Assembly (NCBI RefSeq): GCF_000165425.1
Contig: NW_001799619.1
Span: 500,578 to 564,577 of the forward strand
From: Paramecium tetraurelia
Lineage: Eukaryota; Ciliophora; Oligohymenophorea; Peniculida; Parameciidae
Reading direction: 5' to 3'
DNA: 64,000 bases
In this document: one piece after another, positions 50,601 through 63,187 of the stretch
Position numbering within the stretch: the stretch's first letter is position 1
How the letters are laid out: every line of letters starts with the position of its first letter
Translations under genes and position numbers: made by a program
The notes under the pieces: model-generated
What the model was told of the DNA's origin: nothing
Database searches by the model: none
Seen by the model: only the letters and a program-made list of their open reading frames with translations

Positions 50601-51841
50601 TTCAAACTTTTCAAAATTAGTATTCTTAACCTTCTTCTTATTAAATTTATATTCAGTTGCAATAGTCTTATAATTTAATAAATGAGATACAATACTCTTA
50701 CCTTTAGCTAACTGAACATCTATTTACTAATCTTCAAATTTCTTATTTTCATTGTTATCTTATGTTTTAAGTAGCATGAGTTATAGCAGTAAAGAGTCAA
50801 TCTCATTTTTTTGTGTTTCGTTGGTTTCTATCAATAATCTCATTTCTGAGGTTAATAATAACATTTTGGCTTTGGTCATATTTAGTTCATCGATGGAATC
50901 AGAAGTTTCGTTTTTGATTGTTAGAATTTGATTTTAGTATTCTTGGTATCTGACTTTAGCAATTTCCATTTGGGAATCATGAAAACTTTAAATTCTTTAC
51001 ATTTATTCAAGATAAGATTTTTCTGATTCTCTTTGTTGTTCTGAGTAACATTTAATAATTTGGCCAATCAATTCCACATAAAAATCCCAAACAGTTTAAA
51101 GTAGATCTCCTCTTTCTGTGCACTCAATACTCACTTATCTATTTGATGATTAAAACATACTTGATTAGTTCTCTAAGACATGAAGCATAGATAAGTTATA
51201 TTCTTTCAGCCAATTCTCTAGTGCTCATATTTGAACTCTCTTATTTAGTGTAAGCAATCATCATGAATAACCAATCTCTCAAATCAATGGCTTGTTGTCT
51301 ATTTGGTGGAATCATTTCTTTTTCTTGAATGGATTATTACATCTCTAATTTTAAAATTTCCCCAAAGTACTTTTACAAGTTTGTTGATCTTTGATTATCT
51401 TGAAACAACTCAGTAAAATCTAATAAATGACCTTGAAACCTTTCCTTTTCCAAATTGGTATTAAAAGGTATGCGAGTATTAGTTTTACGATAGAGAGTGC
51501 CATAAAATGATTACAAATTCTTGTCGTATTTCTAATTTATGCATAATAAATACAGTTTATTAAAGTTCAGGCTCTTTGTATATGCTAGTTCCAAGTTTAG
51601 CAAAGTTTCTTTTTGTGGATCTAAGATATGAAATATCAGAGCAAGGTCCCAATTTTGATAAATTGATAACTGTTTAACCTTTAGGATTTAACTATTGTTT
51701 GACTGAATTTGGTATAGAAGTGTTGATTAATTGATCCCATTCGATTGAAGAACTTGGAGAGTGCATTTTAGATTTCACTTTGGTATCCAAATGATGGATT
51801 GATTGTGATTATTGAATTTCAGGTAAATAATTTTTTTGCAT
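47666..51841 (-). CDS. large coiled-coil protein with C-terminal EF-hand-like motifs
   Basis: About 1,350 residues. N-terminus MQKNYLPEIQQSQSIHHLDT; then a helical domain with REWLKEYNLSMLHVLE and VSIECTERGDLLQTVWDFYV, the latter faintly like the CxERG stretch of axonemal dynein-associated light-chain families. A coiled coil follows, then a charged linker (QQDDKYIDEQDELDYQLTDR). A helical region (QLAQFCYMLGEMDEIGQKLL) precedes two EF-hand-like loops: ADLDGNKLIEFSE and NADFQDENGDKMLTLPRF. The second has a weaker loop. Calcium binding and a ciliary or cortical role are inferences. Introns of 23 nt (near 47946) and others exist; the exact end is uncertain, and TGA at 47666 is the best candidate. 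Confidence 0.6.
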
Positions 51842-51926
51842 AATAATTAGAAATTTGTGTTAAATAACATCTTAAATAAGACACTTTAAATTTTATTAGA
51901 TTTGTTATCAATAAATTTATTTAATA

Positions 51927-53587
51927 ATGGGAGCATGTAGTGGTAAATCAGGAGGAGATAAACAACAAGCGATGTCGAAAGAACAGAAACGTAAGCAAAT
52001 TATTTCGACTCTTAGAATTGGCTGTAAATAAATTCGAGGTTGGCCCCAACATCTTTGTTAATCTAAAGTAGGGTGATATAACTGATACTTATATCATTAA
52101 CAAAATATTGGGTGAAGGTATTAACATCAAATTATCAGTCAGGTTCATACGGATAGGTGAGACTTGTCTAACATAAGAAGACTGGCTAATAAAGAGCAAT
52201 GAAATAAATATAAAAAAAGAAAATACTCAAGGAATAAGAGGACGCTATGTTTAGTGAGGTGGCCTTGCTCAAAGATATGGATCATTAGAACATTGTCAAA
52301 TTATTCGAGTTGTATCAGGATAGTCAAAATTACTATTTGGTTACCGAATACTTGAATGGAGGGGAATTGCTAGATAAATTAACCAAGTTGTCAACCTTTA
52401 ACGAGAGAACAGCAGCAGAGTACATGAAATAAGTATTATCAGCTCTCTCTTATTGTCATGCCTAAAATATTATCCATAGGTATATCACTATTTTATGTTA
52501 TGTAGAGACATGAAACCATCCAATATTATGTTAGCATCCCCAGATCCCAAATCCCCAGTTAAGGTCATTGATTTCGGTACTGCCAAAAAGTAACTCAGCG
52601 GGGAATCTTAAACTCAAGTGATCGGAACAGTATTTTTCTGATCTTATTATTATTATTATAGCCCTTGTACATAGCTCCAGAAGTCATTGACAAAAATTAT
52701 ACTGAAAAATGTGATATCTGGTCATGTGGAGTCATTTTGTATTAAATTCTAACTGGAAAATTCCCATTTGATGTCAAGGTCCAAAGTTTACAATAATTAT
52801 TCAATAATATCAAATCGGGAAAATATAATTTTAATTCAAAAGAGTTTACTAGTTTGTCATTTGAAGCTCAAGCTCTCATTAAGTCCATGCTTTCGTTGGA
52901 TCCCAAGAAAAGACCAGCAGCAAGTGAGATTTTGAATGATCCTTGGATCAAGGAAAAAGCAAAGGAGGACAAGATAAGTCTAGATGTTATGAATGATTTA
53001 GGCAAATTTCATGTACAAATTATTATACTATTTGTTCCTAGAATGAAAGTAATATGAGGGCAGCCATTTTACAATTGATTGCAGGTGAAATGATGACGAA
53101 CGAAGAAAAAGACCAATTAAATTAAACCTTTTAGAGTATGGATAAGAACAAAGATGGATAATTATCAAAGGAAGAGCTAATATAAGGTATTCATAAGTAT
53201 CATAAATATAGCTTACACTCAAGTTTTTAATGATGAATTAAAGGCTAAACATTTAGTCGATGATATTTTCACATAAATTGATTAAAACAACTCTGGAAAA
53301 ATAAGTTACACTGAATTTTTAGTTGCATCATCTAAGCAAAATACAATTTTATCAAAAACTAAAATTGATTAGGCTTTTAAAATGTTTGATAAGGTATTTT
53401 ATAAGTTAATTATCGATAGGATGGTAATGGTCAGATTAGTAAACAAGAACTATAAGATATTATGTGTGGTGTAGATATTGATAATGCCTAATGGGGACAA
53501 ATTATAGCTTAATGTGATAAAAATGGTGATGGAATCATCTAATATGATGAATTTGCGAATATGTTATTATAAACTGCCAAAAAATGA
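51927..53587 (+). CDS. calcium-dependent protein kinase (CDPK)
   Basis: A 490-residue kinase with seven introns (25, 25, 26, 32, 29, 25, 26 nt); removing them gives an exact frame. N-terminus MGACSGKSGG has Gly2 and Cys4, so myristoylation and palmitoylation and membrane binding are likely. Kinase motifs: GEGSYGQVRLVQ, RAMKQI, HRDMKPSNIML, VIDFGTAKK, GTPLYIAPEVI, DIWSCGVILYQILTGKFPFD. A junction region (NMRAAILQLIAGEMM) precedes four EF-hands: DKNKDGQLSKEEL, DQNNSGKISYTEF, DKDGNGQISKQEL and DKNGDGIIQYDEF, each with good calcium ligands. The activation-loop start GTAKK lacks Leu but is normal for CDPKs. It shares an 85-bp divergent start region with the large minus-strand gene. Confidence 0.95.
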
Positions 53588-53907
53588 TTTATTTTACATA
53601 AGTAATATTTGCATAATGGAATTTTTATCAACAAAATTAATCTAATATTTATAATCATCAGATAATTAAGCTAATAATAATAATTTGGAATTAGTAAGTT
53701 TCACATACAAAATAATTAATATTTACTCTTATGTTCCTTATCTACTTTCTCATAATATTTCTTAAGCATCTTTTATCAATTAAATATTATTTTTTTCTAT
53801 TTATTTCTCAAGTTATTGCTAATACGTTAAAAGAAACAATGAATATGGGATTATAGTATTTAATAAATAATCATTATTAGTTATTAAATAAAATATTTTT
53901 AATTGAA
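53588..53907. other. convergent 3' region, no gene
   Basis: 320 bp between the CDPK stop and the stop of the giant minus-strand gene. Very AT-rich, stops in all frames, no feature seen. Confidence 0.5.
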
Positions 53908-56900
53908 TCATTATTTCTTATTAAAATTATTCATCTTATCTTACATGAACTTTTTAATGACTTAATCTATTTTTTCATCTAATTTCTTCTCCACAGTTTT
54001 TACGGTGTCTACATAGATACCTGTTTTTTAATTATCTGGTCTGGCATCTACGAACTTTCCTTATTGAGCTGCCATTCCTTCAACCCATTTAGATTGAATA
54101 TCATCTTTGATGTAATCTTTTAGATAAGGAATTTTAGTATCATTCTCTTGTATTTTTAAAATTAACTCATCTCTTCTCTTCTTTTCTAACTCTTACATTC
54201 TTTCATCTATTGTTTCTTAATCCAGTTTTCCCCATTCATTTTTATTATTTCCTTATTCTAATGGTTAGAAATATCTTTTAGATTCAATGAATTCCTTCTA
54301 CTAATTGTTATCCTATTTGAACCCAAAGTACTTAGTTATTTGATCCTAAATCTCTGCCTCTCTTTCCTCACTATCATAATGAGTTAAATTATTTTGCATA
54401 TAATGACTATAATATTCTAAATTAAATTTTAATTCCTTGATTTTCACTTAGTTTGATTTCAACTCTGCTTGTTCACTATCAAAATAGAACTCTTTTTGGA
54501 ATTCATCGCTGGATATATATACTAGAATTGTTTTGATACAAAATTCGTATTACCTTTACTCATTCTTTAACTATTCAATTTCTGAATATCTCATAGTATT
54601 ATCTTGTTTTTGAGTGTCCAAATGACCTTCAGTTTAGCTAAAATATTATTCCATCTTCAATGACTTTTTGCTTAAAGCAGCCATTCTTTCCTTAACCTAT
54701 CTATGAAGATTAATGTACTTATCCATTTCATCTAAACACTTCAAATATAGAAACATGTATAATAAATCTGGCATTTATTTTTTCTTATTGTATTATTACT
54801 CTTTATAAATTTGTTACATCTACTAAACCATATTCTCATTGATAAAATACGAATCTTTAAATCCTTTAATAATCTAATCGATTGTTTCCTATTTATCTAT
54901 TTAAAAGTTATTTTTGAACCAATCAAAATAATCCATTTTAGACATCTCTGACAATTGGGTCTTGATCTTATCAGTTTTGCTTGTGAACTCCATCTTTTTT
55001 GATTTACTCATTTTGAAATGAATATCCTCCTATAAAATTTGTAAATCAATAAACTTATCATAAAACTTCAATTATTTAAGTTCAACAAGCAGTAAATATA
55101 ACACATTTGCAGCCAACTCATATTATGAACCAACAATTGGTAAACAATGTGAAAGAACATAATTACAATAAGGTGTAATCAATGATTAACCTTCTTCTTT
55201 TTTTCTCTTTTATTCGTTAGCTTCATGATTCCAATCAAAAAATGTAGTTTAATTATCGAATTGTTGAGTTTTGATTTGTTCTCTTTCATTTTATATTCTA
55301 ATCTATTGTAATTAAAGATTATGAGGTATAATTTTAAATTCATTCATATTAACTTTTAACAATTCACAACATTGGTCGTTTGGCAATATGGAATTAAAAA
55401 ATCTAGTCAATCTTCTCTCTACATTGGTTTTGCTGACATCCTTTTTCTAATCTATTTAAGAAAATAATTAGGATTAACCAAATTCGAAGTTTGAAGATTG
55501 CATTTAATTCAATTCCTCATGAAAATTAGCATCACTTTCCAATTTCTCTGAAATGTATGTATTGATATTCTCAAATACCTGCTTATAATGTTTTTTATAG
55601 ACATAACTAATATGCTCATATTCAGGAGTCTTAATTTTATATTTACATTCATAACCATTTTCTTTCCTAATAATTTCTCCAAACCCATTTGGAAATTCAT
55701 CATCACTATTAATTAACTCCAACTCCTTAGTAAATTTTGCTAATTTGATTCCCCAAAAATAAGCAATCATTTTAGATCTTTTATCCATATACTAACTAAC
55801 TCTCGACATTTAATCTTCAAAAGTCTTCACAACCTTCTTTTATATCTCCTTCTCTGTCTTACTAAACTTTTGTTCCACATGTTTTAACTTCTCTGACTTA
55901 AGAGCTTCAAAAACACTGTATCCAAAGTCAAACACCTATCTATAGATTTCCAATAGGAAGTTTCTGCCTGGATATTCTTGACAATCAAATACTTAATCAA
56001 TTTCACCACATTCGATTCTCTCAGGAAATAACATTCTGTATTGATACACAACTGGTGCTCTTTATGGAAACAAAGAATTTATTTTCATGTAATACCACGA
56101 TTGTAATTCATAATCCTACTAAAGTTCAAAAGCTTTTGTATATTTAATTTGATCATGCATAGATCTGATACGTATTTCGAAATCTCCATGCGAAACACTT
56201 GAAACTTTAAAATTAGTATGTCTGATTGTGGATTCTTAAACTAGCTTTTCACATTCGTTGTCCATATTCACTCCAACACTATAGGCTAATATGTATTTCA
56301 ATAAATATAATTATTATTCATTCATGCTATCTTGCTCAAATGTTTAAGCATCAAATTTATAGAATCCATTATTGAATTGAGCAGATATAAATCTGATAAT
56401 CTCATAGTTCAAACAAGGAATCAAGTATGGTTTTATTTCATGAATAAGCTATGGTTTTGTATAGGTAGGAACTTAAAAATTAAACCCTGTCAAAAAGTTC
56501 TTCATTTCTTTCATTCCTGCCTATTTCATTAGACTTAACATATATAGTGGAGCCTATTTATATTCTACCACGTAATTTTATAGATCCTGCTTATTCAATT
56601 TGTAGGGACTTATCAAATTAATAAGTTTGGCTAATTCCTCATCTGATAAAGTAAGTTATTTGCAATCAAAAATAGCGAACTTCATTCTAGACACAAGTTG
56701 TTTTATATCGTCAATAACACTATCTTTTGCAGTCTAAAGCACTGGTTTTAATATCAAATAGATATGTTCTAGGGTTATTAGATACTAAGATACCTATTTG
56801 AGTGCATTCAGGAATAAACAATGAAGCCAATTATTCAGTTATTATTTCATCACTACTAGTAAAAAGATAATAATTGTAATCTATTTTAATAGAACTTTTT

Positions 56901-58886
56901 TATACTTTCTTTAGGTAAATCCCTGATCAATTACAATTTTACTTATTGTGATATTCCAGTTTAATCAGCTTAATTTGGAACTAAAAATACATGATCGTCC
57001 TCATTAACAAATATATTTTTATTCATTTTTGTTGTATTCTCTTAGAGAACTAATTCTTCTAAATTAAAAAGATCTTTTATTGATAAAAATATATTCTAAG
57101 ATGTAAACTATTCAAAGAAGTTATGGAAATTCATTGGTAATTTCTCTACAAATTATCCCGTTTTTGCTTAATGTTATATTTATAATTCTTATAGCTTTTT
57201 AGATTATCTAACCTTTAAACCAGTCTTACTTCCATCTGATATGATCTTAGCTCCCTAATATGCTCCTGGTCTAGCATATAGCACTACTTAGGAATAACCT
57301 TCAGTCATCATTGTTAAATAATTATTCAGATTTTGTGGATGAATCTTCTCAATTTATGCTAACATCCTGGCCTCCTATAATGATAATCTCACAAAATCAG
57401 AGTCAATCTCAATGAAATCATTTAATTTCCAAACATTATTCAATAAACCTGACAAATTACTTTTAATTACTATAGGTCTATATATGATCAATATTCTTTG
57501 ATTATAAAATATCTCTGGACATAGTCTATCACATAAAGTTTAATTTTAAGTTGGCTGTGATATTTTGTAATAATTGGGCAAATTTTAAGACATAATATTC
57601 AATTGTTAAGTACCTATTTTATATCCAATTTTAATATTCACACCACTTCCATCAAATTATATGCTTTTCAAAAATCTCTCTTAATTTGGTATGAATTTAA
57701 ATGCTTCATTCAAAGTTCTTTATAATACTTAACCAAAATCTTATTTAAAAATGCTGATATTATTAAAGTCCAACATATCCATAAATGTATCATTCATTTT
57801 TCGTTTGTCATTGTGTATTTCATCTACTTATTATGTCAATAGGAATGAAACAACACTCAGTTTATAAAATTATGGAAAAAATAACAAAGTATCTCTAATA
57901 GCCTTATTCTTAGTTGAAGAGGAGTAATAATATATCATATCTTAGGATCTCTGTGATAATTTTGATTGAAATTCCTAAAATTACTATTACTATTGTTGCG
58001 TATAAAATAGATCTTAAGTAGAATTAGTTTTTATTCTATCAGAAGGTTGAAAGGATGAATCAGAGTATTTAATTTCTTCAAGTAGATACTTCTAATAATC
58101 AGTATGTAAATACTATAACTAAGATTTAGCTGCATATAAAAACTTCTTATAATCAACCTATAGCTGTAACTAATTACCAGATATTAAAAAAATAAATGCT
58201 ATTTTATTTCTTTAATAAGCCAAACCCAATTTTTAATTTACTTTATCTAATCTTTTGAGATAAAATTCTAAAATTTTAATGTCGTCTGGGTTCTATAAGC
58301 AATCTTATAATGCAAATTTATCTGCAACCCCAAATTTAGCAATCATTTCTAAGAATGTTCCAAAAAATTGAAAATATTATTGGAACTCTTATGCTTTTAT
58401 ATTCGACTTTTTGCTGTATAGTGATTTTTCTAGCCATATTTTTTATAAGGAGGCAATATCCATTTCATAAAATGAAAGCGCATTAAATCCTGCTTCATTC
58501 AAAGATGTAATATAACCCTCGATATCAATTTTGAAGTCCTTTGCAGTGTTTGCATCTACAAAAAAGATAGAAACACAGGCTTTGAATTATAAATGCGATT
58601 CATTAATATATCTACGGTTCACTTATGAGCAAATACTATTTGAAAAATTATAATCAGATTATAAAATGACATGACTATTCATGGGACATCCACAATTCAA
58701 ACAAGAGAAAAGTTCAATCCCCCTAAAAGTTTCAATATTAAAGCATGCTCTATAAAAGGGACACTTAGTGTCTTTTTAAGAACATATTCTGCAAGGCCCT
58801 CTTTCAACTTGAAAGAGATTCAAATAATTTTTTTTTTTGTATCGATCTCTATTCTATTCATTATCTATCCCATAATTCTCAGACAT
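53908..58886 (-). CDS. giant protein (~1,600 residues) with cysteine-rich N-terminus, unknown function
   Basis: The start chosen, MSENYGIDNEQNRDRYKKKN, leads into a cysteine cluster: CRICSQKDTKCPFYRACF, then SCLNCGCPMNSH. Its spacing suggests metal binding. A long, mostly helical protein follows (GYITSLNEAGFNALSFYEMD, VADKFALQDCLQNPDDIKIL, LYARPGAYQGAKIISDGSKT). Later parts include YRMLFPERIECGEIDQVFDC and FWGIKLAKFTKELELINSDD; the C-terminus is charged and coiled (EAEIQDQITKYFGFKQ) before TGA at 53908. Introns were only partly mapped; the region near 56850 needs at least one. An alternative is two genes split near 56850. I recognise no family. Confidence 0.55.
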
Positions 58887-59104
58887 ATCGGTATGATGTA
58901 AATCTCTATTTTAGGCTAACTTCATGAGTTTGCTTCCTAGTTGTCCTCCTCCTTCTTTTGCAGCTTTCACTAAAATAAAATGATAGAATTACACTCTTCA
59001 TCAGAAGGAAATTGTAATTCGAGTAAATGATCCTTAAAACATTTGAGAAAAGTTTCATGTTATTATCTCCTTTTAAGTAAATCAACTTAAATATCTGAAG
59101 ACAT
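58879..59104 (-). CDS. small basic protein, 66 residues
   Basis: Two exons joined by a 25-nt intron (gtgtaattct...attttag). N-terminus MSSDIQVDLLKRRQQHETFL, then FPSDEDESCKRRRRTTRKQT, ending SLKQRFTSYRYV. The Arg/Lys cluster suggests a nuclear or nucleic-acid-binding protein (inference). The stop TGA overlaps the first codons of the giant downstream gene by 8 bp if that start is right. The start codon is only 16 bp from the start of the divergent acyltransferase gene. Confidence 0.5.
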
Positions 59105-59120
59105 TTAATTTAAATTAATT

Positions 59121-60513
59121 ATGGACTTAATTGATACTAAAGTAATTGAGTTGAGTTCTAAAACAGGCATTCCAGATGATTAATTAAAAATTTTCATTTC
59201 CTTGATCCTTTGCACATTATTTGGATTCATTTTTAAATTATCCATCAGAGGTAATAAATTGAATAGATGATATAGGAAGGTAAGCTAGATTGATTGCAGG
59301 TTCAGTATTTGGTGTCTTAATCACCTACTATATTTATAGAAGTTAAATCATCAATGTGTTATTTTAGACAGTTGTGGTTTACATATTGGTTAAGGTTTTG
59401 GGAAAGAAAAGTCCTTGGCCTGTATTTGTGGAATCTATGATTTTTGTGGCTGCTCATCATATCTACAGATAATATACTGACTATGGAGGTTGGAAGATGG
59501 ATGTCACTACGATTTTGATGATGGATACTCCAAAATGGACTGCGTTTGCCTTCTGTGTAAGTGATGGATTGAAAACATAATTGAGTAAAGAACAGGAAAT
59601 TAGAAAAATCGTTAAATTGCCTTCTTTCTTTGAGTATTTCTCCTTTATTTTCTTCTTTGCTGGCAGTGTGTTGGGACCATGCTTTGATTATTATGACTTC
59701 GATTAATTCATCAATGAAGATAAAGAATATAAAAGTATTCCATCAACTATCAAGGAAACATTAAGATTATTAAAGAATGCAGTAATATGCATGGGTATCT
59801 TTTTGTTTACTGAAAAATACTTCCCTTTGCATTTTGTTACCACTGAAGAATTTGGAACATACAATGTTCTATATCAAACTCTTTGGTTTAACATTATGGT
59901 TGCAATACAAAGGACCAAATATTATGGTGGATGGCAATTGGGAGAAATGAGTATGGCTTCCTGTGGTATTACCTATTAAGGAGATGGAAAATTTGAGAAA
60001 ATCAAGGCTGTTGATGTAGATTGGGATTTGACATATAATATGAAGGATAAAGTAGAGAAATGGAACATCTCCATTCAAACTTGGCTAAGAAGATATGTTT
60101 ATACTCGTATTTACTCAGAAGAAGAAATGAAGAAGAGTCCATCTAAATAAAACATAGCTTATCAAATGACATATGTTGTGTCATCATTGTGGCATGGATT
60201 CTATATTGGCTATTACTTTTCATTCTTCCAATGGGCTATTATGAACACTGTCAATAAGGCAATATTCAGAGTGTCTTGCAATACCAATTATTTGAAAATA
60301 TTTGAAACGAACCCATTAGCCAAGATTGTCAGATGGTATATAGCCAATACTGTCTTCAATGTATTTGGAATTACGTTTTTATTATTGAGTGTGGATCCAA
60401 TTCTGAAATTCTATAGCAATATTAGGTATGTTCCTCACATTTTGTTATATGGCACATATGCTTTCTTCTTAATCACTAATTTCGGTTAGAAAAGCAAGAA
60501 ATAAAAAGAATGA
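59121..60513 (+). CDS. MBOAT-family acyltransferase (lysophospholipid acyltransferase type)
   Basis: A 455-residue multi-pass protein with one 25-nt intron near its start. Membrane spans include IFISLILCTLFGFIFKL, GSVFGVLITYYIY, FSFIFFFAGSVLGPCF and VFNVFGITFLLLSV. The MBOAT signature residues are present: WNISIQTWLRRYVYTR (conserved Asn) and SSLWHGFYIGYYFSFF (catalytic His in WHG). The motif FNIMVAIQRTKYYGGWQLGE fits the lysophospholipid branch (LPCAT/MBOAT1-2-5). It would reacylate lysophospholipids in the ER membrane. The chain ends with a dilysine-like KKQKE before TGA, in keeping with ER retention (inference). Confidence 0.92.
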
Positions 60514-60653
60514 AAGTATGTATTTTATAAAAATATGTAAATGTTGAATTACTCTTAGCTTATCTTTATCAAATTATCTATGATAAATTATTTAATTTAG
60601 TCTTTTGAGTTAAAAATATTTAATATCTACTAATATAAATATTATTGAAAGCA

Positions 60654-60899
60654 TCATTTTTATCTTCGTTTGGGATTATTATTCGGTGAAACTGAGTTAG
60701 TTATTTCAGATGACTATTCTTTTGTTCTTTGAACTTCACTGTTCCAAAGAATTTGATCTGGTATCCTTGAAGCAGGATGCTATTACTTAAGAGCATGCGG
60801 CATCAAAATGATATCATGAGAGGACGGAACTGTAGGTGGTGGAGATGAAATTATTATGTCATTCTTTGTGTATCGGTGTTTCTAAATATGGCACCCCAT
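60654..60899 (-). CDS. small orphan protein with N-terminal MGC (possible lipid anchor)
   Basis: An intronless 81-residue frame: MGCHIQKHRYTKNDIIISSP, then PPTVPSSHDIILMPHALKQQ, and a basic end PNNNPKRRQK. It stands out as a GC-richer island in an otherwise gene-poor stretch. Gly2-Cys3 at the N-terminus matches the pattern for myristoylation plus palmitoylation. I know of no homologue. Codon use is like the neighbours (TAA/TAG inside as Gln). Confidence 0.55.
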
Positions 60900-62010
60900 T
60901 ATTAATATATTAAAATAATGAATTGTAAATCTGCATCATATATATTTATTTATGACACTCTCTAGAATTTAAATCTGTCTCACAATATCAATGAACAATC
61001 TATACAGGCGTATTGCATAAAATTGTAAATAACGTACTTTTAATTGATATACAGCAATTCATTTTATTAGATATTCAAAATAGACAACTTCACAATTCCA
61101 TGTTTTATTTTACCAAAGTGATATGGTTGTGTTTATATTATGTTTTTAATCAATTAAATCATCTATTCAAATATATGTGATAATTTCATTTTCTGTCAGA
61201 ATAATTTTAATAAAATATGACAAAATATAATAATTATTACTACTTAGTTAATTTTAATGTTATCTGCATATAGTATCTATGAATGATTTCAATAATATAT
61301 AAAATAAATCGATAATATGAGGATGAACTCATGAAGAGAAGATAATATGAATAAATGATGGCTCCTAGTGGAAATCCAATTGGTGAAATATTTATTATAC
61401 ATCTGATTCAATTAGAACAAATGTCAAATTATTTCAAATTTGATATCATAATTCAAGGTAATCATTCCGTTGTAAATTATTCAGATTAAAATTTATAATC
61501 ATAATTATGGCATTCAATTGATAGATAAGTTTCTTGCATAAAAAATATACCAAAGAATAGCTTTTTTAAGTATATGCTTTAGATACGTTTTTTTTTAAAT
61601 ATATTCCTATTTAGATATAATTTGTAGAATTGTGAAAAAAATCAATTTGTTATAATAATTTGTAAAGTTCAAGTCTATAGAAGATAATATAAATCATGAG
61701 ATAATAATTATCATAATACTTAAGATGAAGTAAATATTATATATCTACTAACATTGTGATTAAATATCTAAAGTAATTAGTGATGAAAATATTAAAAAAT
61801 AATATATATAATTAAAATTATATCAGTTATTTAAAATATTAATCATTGATGATCATAAACCATCTAGTAATAATCTCATCATTTTAATTTTCGAACTTTA
61901 ATAATTTAATATTGAACTTTACCTGCTTTACTAATTATGAAGAAGATAATTGACTTATAATAAAAATATTAATACTTATAAATAATTTAAGCAATAAAAT
62001 AAATATAAAA
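60900..62010. other. 1.1-kb gene-free AT-rich region
   Basis: No supported gene. A plus-strand frame from ATG 61355 (MMAPSGNPIGEIFIIHLIQL) stays open for a while but degrades into A/T-driven text, so it is not called. No repeat or RNA structure was recognised. This is one of the longest gaps in the window. Confidence 0.45.
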
Positions 62011-63152
62011 TCACTTTTTTTTCTTAGGTAAAGCCTTCTTTTTTTTTGGTAAACTCTTTAAATAAACATCGTATCTTCTACTCTAAACCATTATTAAGAA
62101 TTAATTACATTTAAATCCTCCTTTTCCATAATGGCCCTTTCTCTGATCCTTTAATACATTTCTTCAAGATCCCAAGATCTGATTAGATGATCATACGAAC
62201 CAGAATAAAGGAGTCCATTAGCAAGTGCCAAAGTTGTAACTCCATCAATGTGTCCTGAGAAATCCTCTTTCATTTCCCAGTTTTTCATTTCATAAACCCT
62301 GATTTTTTTATCATCAGTTCCTACATACAAATAGGGATCATGGACAAGCATGCACAAAGCCCATCCATGTAAACCAACAATGACTTTAATAGGTTGTGGA
62401 TTAGGCTGGTCTAATTATGAGAGTTCATAGATGTGTATGAAATTATCAATGGTGCCAAGAATCAAAAGATTCTTATGTACTAAATATGACATGATAGTAA
62501 AATTAGGGAATTGAACACTTCTAAGAATGGATTGTTTGTAAGGATCTATTTAGACAACAGTGTTTTTGCCATATAATAAATTAATTTCCTTATCGAAGTT
62601 CACATTCATCATATTGATTGGATATCCTATATTGAATATAACTTCGCATTCATTGCTAGTGGTATCCCAGAGTCTCACAGTGCCATCCAAAGAACTAGAT
62701 GCCAGTTATCTGATATTTAGGAAATGAATAGATGTGATTTAAGCCTTATGTCCTTGATAAGCATAGACTGGCTCTCCAGTTTTGATGTTATTGGATTTGA
62801 TGAAACCATCGTCATATCCGACATAGATGTTGAATTCAGAGAATGTTGCAGCACATATGATATTTCCCTTCATGCTTTATTGATTTTCATCTTAATCCTA
62901 TACTGTAGTGTCATCCGAGATTTTGGATATCAGAAATTTGGATGCAATTTGTCTATTCAATAGATCCCAACCTTAAGTAGTTATATAAATACTTTTAACG
63001 TTTCCATCCCTGGAAGCAGAGTAAAGGTAATTGCCATTATTTCCATAAGGACTAACCAATGTAATGATGGCATCTTTGTGTCCTTTGAGTCTGTCTTTAA
63101 ATGCCTTGCTCTTAATCTGTTTAAGAGGTTTTGCAAATTATTATTAATACAT
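62011..63152 (-). CDS. WD40-repeat protein
   Basis: A 371-residue protein with one 26-nt intron near the 3' end. About seven WD-type blades are visible: GHKDAIITLVSPYGNNGNYL ... SASRDGNVKS, YVGYDDGFIKSNNIKTGEPV, GHKAQITSIHF ... SSLDGTVRLWD, LILGTIDNFIHIYEL, LYVGTDDKKIRVYEMKNWEM, and GHIDGVTTLALANGLLYSGS with DHLIRSWDLEEM. The tail is strongly basic (LPKKKKALPKKKK) and is joined by the intron, which suggests a nuclear or nucleolar location. WD40 propellers are scaffolds. The start ATG gives MYQQQFAKPLKQIKSKAFKD, 35 bp from the upstream gene's stop. Confidence 0.85.
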
Positions 63153-63187
63153 ATAAATATGAATATTAATATTAATATATATATGAA

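Noticed and set aside
58671..58901. Plus-strand 76-codon frame
   Set aside because: Antisense to the cysteine-rich start of the giant minus-strand gene.
61355..61720. Plus-strand frame starting MMAPSGNPIGEIFI
   Set aside because: Soon becomes low-complexity A/T-driven text; no homology, no splice pattern.
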